From Antitrichia curtipendula (taxonomy: Eukaryota; Streptophyta; Bryopsida; Hypnales; Leucodontaceae), in NCBI GenBank assembly GCA_951230915.1, contig OX579642.1, positions 6,882,001 to 6,946,000 of the forward strand: a DNA stretch of 64,000 nucleotides, written 5' to 3'. The notes under the pieces are model-generated. The model was not told the origin of the DNA. It was given only the letters and a program-made list of their open reading frames with translations, and did not search any database. The position numbers and the translations under genes are program-made. Positions 1 to 9,746 of this stretch are shown in pieces; the first letter of the stretch is position 1, and each line of letters opens with the position of its first letter.

Positions 1-2
1 TG

Positions 3-317
3 CAGTTTTCAATTGGACAACAAGTTTCACTTGTAAATCCATCTGCTCCAAAGCAAGTAGTGGCCTCAGCAACCATTACTGCGATTGGTGGTGGACTTGG
101 CTCACAACTATATCATGGACAGCCTATTCCTAAAAGATGGTGCAGGCTTGACATTGAACATGCACCAGGGGGGTTTGTTGACTTGATGCATCCGAATCCA
201 GCTGGAGATGAATTAAAGCTGAAAGATGTGATGGGAGGAAATACCATTTGGGATGAACAATACATAGTCATCATCCCCCGTATTTCAAGTTTGAAAGGAA
301 AACTTGGAGGGAAATAA
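3..317 (+). CDS. Tnp1/En-Spm-like (Transposase_23-type) protein, C-terminal part, 5' truncated by window
   Basis: The frame is open from base 3 to the TAA at 315-317, about 104 residues, with no start inside because the gene enters from the left; the GTG at 60 is not a start. The translation has the pattern I associate with the small C-terminal domain of plant CACTA Tnp1-type proteins: FSIGQQVSLV, then VASATITAIGG, a HGxPIPxxWC stretch, and a closing GGNTIWDEQYI. It sits upstream of CACTA subterminal repeats and TIR and is transcribed towards them, as expected for such an element. These proteins are thought to bind subterminal repeats and assist the transposase. The family assignment rests on pattern memory, so a profile search (Pfam Transposase_23) would settle it. 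The tail is lysine/glycine-rich (KGKLGGK). Confidence 0.6.
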   Translation, partial: QFSIGQQVSLVNPSAPKQVVASATITAIGGGLGSQLYHGQPIPKRWCRLDIEHAPGGFVDLMHPNPAGDELKLKDVMGGNTIWDEQYIVIIPRISSLKGKLGGK

Positions 318-544
318 TTGTTGTGATGTACAAAGTACATGAGGGAGGTACTAATATTAATTTTGTACTTACTGACTGTGTAAGTAGTGTGTGCTTCTTG
401 TAGTACGTAGTAGTAGACTAGTAGTGCATGCGACATAGGATGCATGTACAGATGTGGCTAATAACTATTTTATAAATTTGTGATGTTCTGTAAAAAATGA
501 TCTTCATTGTTCAAACAGTGTAAGGTAGTGATGTGAAAGTTGTA

Positions 545-1790
545 CAGGAATCGGCTTTGAATCACAAACTACTTGTATGTGAGTCAGTTCTCAGTTGCAA
601 ACTAGTTGTATGTGAGTCAGATTCCAGTTGCAAACTAGTTGTATGAGAGTTGGTTTTGAGTTGCAAACTAGCATGTACATAACTTGGCTTCGAGTCAAAA
701 ATGAGTTGTGACTGAATCAGTTTTTAGTTGCAAATTAGTTGTATGTGAGTCAGCTCTCAGTTGCAAATTAGTTGTAGGTGAGTGAGTCTTTAGTTGCAAA
801 CTAGTTGTATATCACTTGGCCTTGAGTTGGCTTTCAGTTGTGAATTAGATGTATGTGAGTCAATTCTCAGTTGTAAACTAATTGTATGGGAGTTGGCTTC
901 GAATTGCAACATAGTTGCTTTTGAGTTGGCTTTGAGTTGCAATCTAGACATCTAGTTGCCTATGAGTAGGCCTTCTTTTGCAAAAGAGTTGCATTGTAGC
1001 TGCATTTGAATTGCAAACCAGTTGTATGTTAGTTGGTATAGAGTTGCCAACTATTTCCAGGTGAGTTGGCTTAAAGTGGCAAACTAGTTGTATCTGAGTT
1101 GGCTTTGAGTTGGAAATCAGTAGTATGTAAGTTGGCTATGAGTTGCAAAGTAGTTGCATATAAATTGGACAGGAGTTGTAAACTAGTTTCATGTAAGTTG
1201 GCTTTGAGTTGCAGACTAGTTGCACTTAAGTTGGCTCTAAGTTGGAAATTGGTAGCATGTAAGTTGGCTTTGAATTGCAAACGAGTCGCCCGAGGCAAGT
1301 TTTTTTTAGCAAATGAGTTGCACGGGAGTTGGTATTGAGTTTCAAACTAGTTGTGTATGAGTTGGCTTTGAGTTCCAAGTGAGTTGCATGTGAGTTGGTG
1401 TTGAGTTGCAAATTAGTTGTATGTGAGTTGGTTTTTAGTTGCAAATGAGTTCTACCTGAGTGAACTTTGAGTTGCAATTTAATTGCATATGAGTTGACGA
1501 TCAGTTGCATAGGAGTTATCTAGAAGTTGCTTAGAAGTAGCAAAGGAGTAGCACATGAGTTGAAAATTTGTCGCATAAAAGTCGCATACTTGATGAGTAG
1601 CTGGACACATCAGAAACTAGTCGCAGATCCCTCTGTAGTTGCATAGTAGTGGCAAAGAAGTCATACATCAACAGAATCTAGTTGCAAAAAAGTTGTAAAC
1701 AAGTTGCATATGATAAGTCATAAGCGATTGTATGCTAGTTGCAAAGAAGTCGACTACAAGTGCCTAAAGTATCGAATGCAGGACCTGACC
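545..1790. repeat. 33-bp degenerate subterminal array of the CACTA element
   Basis: About 35 diverged units with a core like agttgcaaactagttg followed by a gagttggcttt-type spacer recur every 33 bp. Because 33 is a multiple of three, several frames on both strands stay open and read as 11-residue repeats: minus strand 1071-1298 (units like ATSLQLKANLH) and 1226-1510, plus strand 1099-1338 (units like ALSCRLVALKL). I read these as by-products of the period, not genes. The same core appears inverted at about 1865-1975 and again at 5350-5430. In CACTA elements such subterminal repeats are the binding sites of the Tnp1/TnpA-type protein. Confidence 0.8.
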
Positions 1791-1990
1791 TTACGTGGCA
1801 GTAAACTCCACGTCAGAACAATTCGTCGATGAAGTTTTTTGAATACTGTCCGATGACATGAACCCCCTGCGACTACACTGCAACTCATGCAACTTGTCCA
1901 CTGCAGTTGCGGGCTCCAGATTATCACCTAGTTGCAAACGACGTATGCAACTACAAAATGAGTTGCACAGTGCAGTCACAGAACCCCTCG

Positions 1991-2003
1991 TTTTCTTGTA
2001 GTG
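1991..2003 (-). repeat. CACTA terminal inverted repeat
   Basis: Read on the minus strand this is CACTACAAGAAAA followed by CGAGGGGTTC. It marks the outer end of the transposon; host or other repeat DNA begins at 2004. Confidence 0.85.
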
Positions 2004-2333
2004 CATATTGTTTACCACCGATTTGTGTCGCTGCACGTACTGCAAAATGTTTAGTAACTCCTGAACTCATTGGAAGCTGAAATAGTGCCCCTGGGGTTGG
2101 AGCAATAGAATTTTTCATGTCAGAATTTTAAATCTTTTTAGAGATAATTACGCACCTTATGAGTCATGACAATCTTATCACATCAAAAAAATAGAATCTT
2201 CTGTTGAGGTAGGGTTGAGGTAGAGCTCAACCTACTTCAATACCAAAAAAATATTGAAACTTGTTTTGGGGATATAGTATTTATGCCCCTAATAAAGTTT
2301 TACCATTGAGAAGCAACACATTAAAATTCACCC

Positions 2334-2440
2334 AAAAATTATGAGGGCCTAAAGGCCTCCTTGGTGTCGAGGAGGCCTTCTGGCCCTCATAATTTTTGTG
2401 GAGGCCAATAGGCCTCCTCGGTACTGAGGAGGCCTTTTGG
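2334..2440. repeat. Two adjacent long hairpins
   Basis: At 2334-2397 a 28-bp arm is followed, after an 8-base loop, by its near-perfect complement (mismatches only next to the ggcc core). At 2401-2440 a second, shorter version with the same aggaggcc core and a cggtactg loop follows directly. The two palindromes look like a duplicated foldback. The arms are GC-rich in an AT-rich setting. A TTTTCTTGTAGT string at 2450-2461 just right of them resembles a CACTA end lacking its last G. Alternatives are a MITE, a cruciform-prone insertion, or a small-RNA precursor. Confidence 0.7.
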
Positions 2441-2457
2441 CCCTCAATATTTTCTTG

Positions 2458-2543
2458 TAGTTTCAGCCTAAAGAGTAAAAAGAGGCAACAATCAATATTT
2501 TTTTGGAGTTTTAGACCTTAACAGTAAAAAGAGGCAACAATCA
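2458..2543 (+). repeat. Direct repeat, two copies of about 43 bp
   Basis: Copies at about 2458-2500 and 2505-2543 share an identical core, agtaaaaagaggcaacaatc, after a diverged tttcagcctaaag / tttagaccttaac segment. 2544-2848 is AT-rich DNA in which I see no coding or structural signal. Confidence 0.6.
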
Positions 2544-2848
2544 AGTCCCACTCATAATTACAAAAAAAAATTTGGTAAGAATATTTAATTTGTCCTTATT
2601 CATATACATTCATCTTTACCAATTTATCATCCATCCACTTTTGTTCGACTTCTTAGAATGAATCATTTTCACGATTTTGAATCCCCTTTTTGCCAACAAT
2701 TATTTTGTTTTTTTCCACGGATATGGGTGCTAGTTCTTGCCAAATTACACACCTTTAATCACCTGAATTTCGTGGTCATAGGGTACTGCATCCAACTCAG
2801 AAAAAGTGCTCACTGCTCACTGCTCACATTCTAGCATTCCTGCTCGTC

Positions 2849-3225
2849 TAACCTTCTCTTTGTTGAGTGGACCCCCCTCCGGGACGGCAAAGCTTTGAAC
2901 CTCCTTTGTGCATATTTTCTAAAGTTATCACAACCCTCTTCTAATCTTCTCCTTGTTGAGTGGACCCCCCTCCGGGACGGCGAAGCTTTGACCCTATGTG
3001 TGTTTTTTTTCTTTAAAAGTTTAGGCTTTTCCTCTTCTAAAGTCTCTCCCAGTGTGTGGACCCCCTTTGGAAACGGCGAAGCTTTGAACTAGTGACAAAG
3101 TTGAAGTCCTAAAGCATGTGTTAAAAGTGTAGACGGCGGAGCTTTGAACCCCGAGGTGTCAAGAAGTCCTAAAGTTGGTGTTAAAACCAACTTAACGGCG
3201 AAGCTTTGCACTTCCCCCGTGTTTA
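2849..3225 (+). repeat. Degenerate tandem repeat with acggcgaagctttga core
   Basis: Five copies of a gtggaccccc...acggcgaagctttga module start near 2860, 2953, 3053, 3128 and 3185. The first two are almost identical over about 45 bp; the others are progressively shorter and more diverged. Between copies lie variable ctaaag-type spacers. No frame is kept open across the units. The array may belong to the leader or LTR of a retroelement, but I see no other part of one here. Confidence 0.7.
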
Positions 3226-3967
3226 GTTCCAAAGTCTAGTTTCCAAGACCTTTGTGGAAACCTCCAAAGTTTAGCTTCCAAGATATGTAGGTTCCTTTGC
3301 ATTTAGTGAAGTTTAGCTAATCCCAAAGTTCTCTTAGTCTAGTGGTTCTCCAAGTATTTAGTGAGTCTCCATGTTCCCCAAGTTTAGTGTGTCTAGTTCT
3401 CCCCCAAGTTTTCTAGTAAGTTTAATTGCTCTCCAGGTTTTTAGTGAGTCTAGTTGTTCCCCAAGTCTTATTTTTCCCAAGTGCTATTTTCCTCAAGTTT
3501 TTTCCCTTAGTTCACCAAAAATTCAATTTGCCAAAAATCCAGTTTGCCAAAAATCTAGTTTTCCCTTAAGTAGTCAAGATCCAGAGCCAGAACAGACCAG
3601 ATCAGCCAAGAACCAAACAGACCAGATCAAGTCGAGAGCTAGAACAGACCAGATCAAGTCGAGAACCAAACAGACCAGGTTACGTCATCAGAAAATCAAC
3701 GGAAAACAAATAAATAAATTATTTATTTATTTTGTTAAACCCGACCTCCCAGCAGCTAGCCAGCCAGCTGCTAGGCTAGGCTTGGTCCGGCAGGCAGTTG
3801 GGGCCCCAACTCGGTCCCCATTTCTGAACTCCTTTTTTCTTGATTTTTGGTTTCTCTCACACCAGGACAAAACAAAGACAAGATAAACAAAACAAAGGAG
3901 AATGGGGGCTGACCTATTGCTAAGTAGGGATTAGGGTCTAAAATCAAAAAGGGAGGAGGGAGGAAAG
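3226..3967. other. Low-complexity block with short repeats
   Basis: 3226-3500 is a loose repeat of ccaagtttagtgagtctagtt-like phrases. 3585-3685 holds four copies of aacagaccagatca. A 171-codon frame (3371-3886, +) runs through this, but its Ser/Pro/Gln/Arg-rich composition follows the repeats and no domain is visible, so I do not call it a gene. 3690-3730 contains an attaaataaatt palindrome-like stretch. No gene supported. Confidence 0.4.
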
Positions 3968-5350
3968 GATAAGTAGCACCTCTATATTTGCATCAAACAA
4001 CTTTCAACTCTCACCAAAATCACACCTACACACAATGGAGGAAGGTTAGTGAGTCATAGAATTAAATAGGAGAAGGGGGAGAGAGACGATAAATAGTGCC
4101 CTAGGCTTAGCTAAATAGATGTTAGGAGGGAAATCTCGAGGATTCATAGGGACCATTAGGAGGTAGGATTAGGATGACACGAAGACAAGGTCGTGTAAGA
4201 GAGTAAGAGGGACATTAAACCTTCTTGGGGTTTGAATCTATAGTTGTAAGACACCCATCAAAGCTTAGGTAGAATAGTGTTAGTGTAGAAAGAGAGAAAG
4301 GGAAAGAAAAGAAGAGAGAAGGAAAGAGGAAGGGAAAGAAAAGGGTTAGATTGCACGGGTCTTAATTTTTGAAACATAAGTGGTGAAATTGGAAAAGGTC
4401 CCACCACCCAAGGGCCACCATGGAGTATGGAAATGTACGCACGAATGCGGACAAGCGTATTTCCGACACCGGAAGTGACGAGGTGAGTTCTTGAATCCAT
4501 ACTTGGTGTTTTGTCCTCATTAGCATTGATCTCCTTAATTAGCCCTTTCCACGTGAATAGTAAGCCGTGATAAGAAAGGTAAAAAATTAGAAATAGAAGT
4601 TAAAATTTAGAGTTAGTGTGGGGAGTAAAACTTAGAATTAAATTTAGAAATAAAAAACTTAGAGTTAAATTTAGGAGTAAATTTTGGAGTTAAATTTAGG
4701 AGTAAATTTTGGAGTTAAATTTAGGAGTAAATTTTGGGATTAAATTTAGGAGTTAATTTTGGGGTTAAATTTAGGAGTTAATTTTGGAGTTATATTTAGG
4801 AGTAAAAGCCTAGAGTTAATTTAGAGGTAGAATTTAGAGCTAATTTACTCAGGAATAAAAAACCCAAAGGTAAACAAATCCAACCATAGAGTCTAAAATC
4901 TAGAGTTACAATTAGAAGTTGGAAATTAGAATAAAGACTAAGCTTGGGATTCGTCGTAGAGTTAGAACTTCCGAGAGAAGTGTCCACCCTCAAAAGATAG
5001 TCTTCGACACTCATAGAAGGAACGTAAGGGTTCCCCGCTCATGTAGTTAGGGACGTTAGAAATGACGCCAACTACCCAGCCAACCCTATACATAGGATAG
5101 ACAGTTAGGGAGTTAGGAATTACCATCACCGTTGATCATCACAGTTAGCTTGTTAGTTACCCATGCATTTCTAGTAGTATTCGCTGCCATCCACGACACT
5201 CAGAAAACGTTAGCACAAAAGATCCATTGCTTGGAAGGCACAGTGGACCGCGCTCACAACACCCCCCTATATTTAAAAACGTGGATAAAGGCATAGAACC
5301 TGGTTGGTGTTCGCCCGATTACCAAGGGTGGGTAATCTTGCGCCCACACC
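3968..5350 (+). repeat. 1.38-kb direct repeat, copy A (LTR-like)
   Basis: This copy begins at ggataagt and ends at ttgcgcccacacc, and matches copy B (5693-7078) along its length apart from array length changes. It contains a possible short first exon (4420-4482: Kozak ACCATGG, 21 codons ending RISDTGSDE, then gtgagt); a degenerate 23-46 bp array of ggagttaaatttaggagtaa units (about 4570-4860); and, near its right end, ccctatatttaaaa at 5268-5281, which looks like a TATA box. Two long direct repeats flanking a short core suggest LTRs, but there is no TG...CA terminus, primer site or target duplication. A non-tandem segmental duplication is equally possible. Confidence 0.65.
4570..4860 (+). repeat. 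Simple tandem array (gagttaaatttaggagtaaatttt) in copy A
   Basis: Roughly 12 imperfect units of about 23 bp alternate between gagttaaattta and ggagtaaatttt. The array lies directly downstream of the possible exon and its donor, so inside a putative first intron. Copy B has the homologous but longer array. Confidence 0.75.
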
Positions 5351-5692
5351 ATGCAGTTGCAAGATAGTTGCCATGCAGTTGCAAACTAGTTGGCATGCAG
5401 TTGCTACTTGCCATGTAGTTGCAAAATAGACACAAAGTAACATAGTATCCGAAGTAATGTCAGAAATCTTCATGTATTATGTGGCTCCAAAAATAGATGA
5501 TTGTCCTTATATCATTTTCCATTAAAGCTATAATGTTGGTTGGTTTGTAGGGAAGCTTCAATTGCAAAGCGCAAAAATGTGCAAGAACAGCATACTCGAG
5601 TTCCAGCATTGTCCACATGTAAGAGTGCCAGAGTTAGTAGTGAAGACCTAGAAGCTGTCAGTGAAGATGCAAGTGCAGAAGATGACATGGGA
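5350..5692 (+). other. Core between the 1.38-kb repeats, with CACTA-like repeat and exon-like segment
   Basis: 5350-5430 carries four copies of the agttgcaaactagttg motif seen in the CACTA subterminal array. After an AT-rich stretch, a tttgtag acceptor at about 5550 opens a 48-codon frame ending at the TAA near 5692 (starts EASIAKRKN, ends EDASAEDDMG). I do not recognise the peptide; its acidic tail resembles the end of a transposon-encoded protein. Its phase does not match the donor of the 63-bp exon in copy A, so the two cannot be joined directly. A truncated CACTA fragment is my preferred reading. Confidence 0.35.
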
Positions 5693-7078
5693 TAAGTCGC
5701 ACCTCCATACCTACATCAAACAACTCTCAACTCTCACCAAAATCACAACTACACACAATGGAGGGAGGTTAGTGAGTCATAGAATTAAATAGGAGAAGGG
5801 GGAGAGAGACGATAAATAGTGCTCTAGGCTTAGCTAAATAGGTGTTAGAAAGGAAATCTCAAGGATTCATAGTGACCATTAGGAAGTAGGATTAGGATGA
5901 CACGAAGACAAGGTTGTGTAAGAAGTTAGGAGGGACATTAAAACTTCTTGGGGTTTGAATCTATAGTTGTAAGACACCCCATCAAAGCTTAGGTAGAATA
6001 GTGTTAGTGTAGAAAGAGAGAAAGGGAAAGAAAAGGAGAAGGAAAGAAGGAGGTTAGATCACACGGTATCCACAAATTTTTATAACATAAGCGGTAGACT
6101 TGGGAAAAACGTCCCACGACCCAAGGACCACCATGGAGTATGGAAATGGGCGCGCGGATGCGGACGAGCGCATCTCCGACACCGGTAGTGACGAGGTAAG
6201 TCCTTGAAACAAACTTAGTGCTTCTTCTTATTAGCATTGATTTTTTCCCTTAGTTAGCCGTTCAAGTGAATAGTGACCCATGATAAATTTAGGAGTAAAA
6301 ATTTGGAGTTAAAAATTTAGGAGTAAACATTTAGAGTTAAAAATTAGGAGTAAAAATTTAGAGTTAAATTTAGGAGTCAAAATTTAGAGTTAAAAAATTA
6401 GGAGTCAAAATTTAGAGTTAAATTTAGGAGTCAAAATTTAGAGTTAAAAATTAGGAGTAAAAATTCAGAGTTAAGTTTAGGAGTAAACATTTAGAGTTAA
6501 AAATTAGGAGTAAAAATTCAGAGTTAAGTTTAGAAGTAAAAATTTAGAGTTAAAATTAGGAGTAAAAATTTGGAGTTAAGTTTAGGAGTAAACATTTAGA
6601 GTTAGAATTAGGAGTAAAAATCTAGAGTTATATGTAGAAGTCAGGAATTAGAGGAAAGGCTTAAGCTTAGGGTTAGCCGTAGGGTTGAAACTTCCGAGAG
6701 AAGTGTCAACCCTCCAAAAAAATAGTCTTCAACACTCATGGAAGGAACATAAAGGTTCCCCGCTCACGTAGTTAGGGACGTTAGAAATAACGCCAACTAT
6801 CCAGCCAACCCTATACATAGGATAGACAGTTAGGGAGATAGAAATTACCAATCACCGTTGTTCATCACAGTCAATTTGTGAGTTATCCATGCAATTCTAG
6901 TAGTATTCGCTGCCATCCACAACACTTAGAAAACATTAGCACAAAAAGATCCATTGCTTGGAAGGCACAGTGGACCGCGCTCACAACACCCCCATATATT
7001 CAAAAGGTGGATAAAGGCATAGAACTTGGTCGGTGTTCGCCCGATTACCAAGGGTGGATAATCTTGCGCCCACACCTT
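5693..7078 (+). repeat. 1.38-kb direct repeat, copy B (LTR-like)
   Basis: Partner of copy A. The putative 63-bp exon is conserved at 6133-6195 with ATG, frame and donor (gtaagt) intact; I count 8 differences in 63 bases, most being transitions. The internal array is longer here (6280-6640). The right end (gataatcttgcgcccacacc) runs straight into the satellite block. Conservation of the start codon, frame and donor in both copies suggests descent from a functional transcription unit. Confidence 0.65.
6280..6640 (+). repeat. Simple tandem array in copy B
   Basis: Imperfect units of about 25 bp (gagttaaaaattaggagtaaaaattta) repeat about 14 times. Homologous to the array at 4570-4860 but expanded and with a different consensus, so the arrays changed after the duplication. 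Confidence 0.75.
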
Positions 7079-7089
7079 TCCACAATGCC

Positions 7090-8240
7090 TGAAATTTATT
7101 AGAAGATGGAATGTGGCCCCTTTTCGGGTCCATGCTTCTTTTTTAAAATTTTTGTAGTGGATTTATCCTTCTCCAAATAGGACAAGTTACTTTTTTCCAT
7201 TATTATTTTTTTTTTCACCTTCAGAAAGGTTCAACTTTATTAAAACAAGGAGCATGGCCCCTTCTTGGTTCCACTCTTTTACTTAAAAAAATTTGTGGTG
7301 GATTCATCCTTCACCAAACATGACAAGTCTTTTTTTTCCATTACCCATTTTTTTTTCTTTTCTATAATGGCTGAATTTTATGAAAAGATGGAGGGCGGCC
7401 CCTTTGTGAGTCCTTTTTTTTTTTAAAACTCTTTGTGCTGGATTTATCCTTCCCCAAATAGGGCAAGTCACCTTTTTCCATTGGTAATGTTTTTTTCCCT
7501 TCCAGAATGGGTCAATTTTATGAAAAGAAATAGCATGGCCCCTTATGGGGTCCACCCTTTATGTTTAAATTTTTCGTTGTGGATTTATTCTAAACCAAAC
7601 AAGAGAAGTCTTTTTTTCCATTACCCATTTTTTTTTTCGTTTCTATAATGGCTGAATTTTATGAAAAGATGGAACGCGGCCCCTTTGTGGGTCCACCTTT
7701 TCTTTTAAATTTTTTGTGGTGGGTTTATCCTTGCCCAAATAGGGCAAATCACTTTTTTCCATTATTATTTTTTTTTCTCTTCCAGAATGGGTCAATTTTA
7801 TGAAAAGAAATAGCGTGGCCCCTTTATGTTTAAATTGTTTGTGGTGCATTTATCCTAAACCAAACAAGAGAAGTCTTTTTTTTCCATTACCCATTTTTAA
7901 TTCGTTTTTGTAATGGCTGGATTTTATGAGAAGATGGAGCACGGCCCCTTTGTGGGTCCACCTTTTTTTTTTAAATTTTTTGTGGTGGATTATCCTTCCC
8001 CAAATAGGGCAAGTCACCTTTTTCCATTACTAATTTTTTTTTCCTTCCCACAATGGGTCAATTTTATGCAAACAAATAGCGCGGCCCCTTTTTGGGTCCA
8101 CCCTTAATTTTGAAATTCTGTGTGGTGGATTTATCCTTTTTGGAATAGTGGAAGTCACTTCTTTCTATAACCCCTTTTTTTTTGTTTCTATAATGGCTAA
8201 ATTTTATGAAAAGATGGAACACGGACCCTTTTGGGGTCCA
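7090..8240 (+). repeat. 140-bp satellite with alternating A/B units (about 280-bp higher-order repeat)
   Basis: Nine units carry a tttatgaaaa...ggcccctttgtgggtcc core at about 7091, 7225, 7370, 7509, 7650, 7793, 7918, 8051 and 8190. Odd units (type A) read gaattttatgaaaagatgga and are followed by a gatttatccttccccaaatagg segment. Even units (type B) read caattttatgaaaagaaatag and are mostly followed by a tttattctaaaccaaacaagag-type segment. The alternation is unbroken. One B unit (7793) has lost about 15 bp. Short frames in this block (for example 7304-7555 -, 7433-7648 +) are repeat artefacts. Confidence 0.88.
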
Positions 8241-9323
8241 CCTTGCTTCAAATTTCTGGACTAATTAAAATAATATTTATGCAATACACCTGTAGAAATG
8301 CATGCTATACATCCAAACACAGACGGAAGGGGATGTGTGATGTGGACTGGCATGTTGCACTTCATCTCGCAGGTATGAGTCCACGTCATCCAAAAAATTT
8401 GAAGCCACCCGAAGCACCTGCTCGCCCTTTGGGTTTTGCCCCGGTCAGCGTTTTACCGAAGGACCCCGTAACTTCCTCGTTCTTACCTGCCGCAAAAACG
8501 ACCCTACCACACTGACATGGACCTGGCCTGTTATGGTGGACGTCCGACCAAACCGCCACTCTATCTCCTGTGACGCCAACGCAAACATGTACGTTTCAGG
8601 CAACATATCTGCGTTTCGCTGCTTCTGTGCACCTGTTTTCCGTGACATCACCCGGAATTTCTACCCCGGAGCCAGAAATCGCAGAACGTATTGACGTCGC
8701 TGGAAACAGGTTTTGTTTTTTGCTAACGACACTGAAAATGGGCTTTTCTTATAGTGAATGTAAAAGTGAATACAGAAATCAATATGATTGTATGCAAGGA
8801 TTTTCTAGTATATATATGCACCATCAATGTATGCCAATATATGTGCACCTTTATAATTGATATAAAATTTTGAAATGTTTGTGTGTTTTGAAACTTCCAA
8901 TGTCCAATGTCTACCATCTATTTATGCATTCATCATATGTTTTGCTTGAAATCCTTGGATGAGAAGTGCAATGCAACAATTAATGTTGATGGATGTTAGC
9001 TTGGTATGGTTGGGTACAAAATTGTATAATCAATGTAAGTTGTACACATATAATGATAATAGAATTTCATCGTACGCAAATATTTTTTATATTGAAAAGC
9101 AATATAGTTGATACTTGAACGATACCGCTATGATGATACCAAGTATCAACCTCCAAATACGTTTTAATACAATATATTTATATCAAAGTATTTTAGTACG
9201 TAAATGCTATTCGCCGAGATGCCAATATTTTTGTACTATGATTGCCACACTCCATAATTCAATGGAAAAAGATTCCAAGGCCCACTCGATTGTGAGACAA
9301 CGACTAAAATAGCTCTACCTACT
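8241..9323. other. Unassigned DNA between satellite and minus-strand gene
   Basis: 8340-8720 is richer in GC than its surroundings and has overlapping 64-96 codon frames on both strands, but none shows a domain or splice-supported continuation. 8720-9323 is AT-rich and, given the direction of the neighbouring gene, probably holds its 3' UTR near 9100-9320. Confidence 0.4.
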
Positions 9324-9746
9324 TTACTCAAAATCTGAATGGATGTCATCTCTACATTTTGGTGGTGTGGAACCGGATCCATAAGTGCCAAGATATGGTC
9401 CTCCGCCCCAAGTGCATCCATAGTCGCTTGGCGTAGCTCCTTGATTGGGATTTCCATAGTAAGGACCTCCAAAAGTTGGAGGAGGAGCTACATCACGGTG
9501 CTCAGATCTTCCTTGCCTTGGTTCGACATGACGAGAGCTTGTGTGGCGCTCATATGAACCACCCGTAGTAGATCTAGGATAGTATTGGGAGCCTCCTTGG
9601 CTAGATCCAAAATCATGTGTGGTTCCATGACTTTTTTCTGGGTTGTAATAAGTACCTCGGGGGTCGTTAGCGTAGTGTAAGACCCTTTGACCATCTTGTG
9701 AACCAGATGTAGTACGATCATATTGGTAAGACCTGTCATGCCCGTG

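Larger units (their letters stand above)
1..2003 (+). mobile_element. 3' portion of a CACTA (En/Spm) DNA transposon
   Basis: The segment ends with TTTTCTTGTAGTG at 1991-2003, the exact reverse complement of CACTACAAGAAAA, the canonical terminal inverted repeat of plant CACTA elements. Left of it lie a subterminal array of 33-bp repeats (about 545-1790), oppositely oriented copies of the same core close to the end (about 1865-1975), and then the C-terminus of a Tnp1/En-Spm-like protein (3-317). Gene, subterminal repeats and TIR in this order are what a CACTA 3' end should show. The 5' end lies outside the window, so the 3-bp target duplication (the flank here is cat) cannot be checked. The end call is firm; the internal extent is inferred. 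Confidence 0.8.

Noticed and set aside
1071..1510. Open frames on both strands encoding 11-residue repeat proteins
   Set aside because: They follow automatically from the 33-bp period of the CACTA array and lack starts, promoters or domains.
3371..3886. 171-codon plus-strand frame
   Set aside because: Composition mirrors short nucleotide repeats; no domain, no splice signals, no conserved motif.
3968..7078. Firm call of an LTR retrotransposon
   Set aside because: Direct repeats fit, but no TG...CA ends, primer site, polypurine tract, pol motif or target duplication was found.
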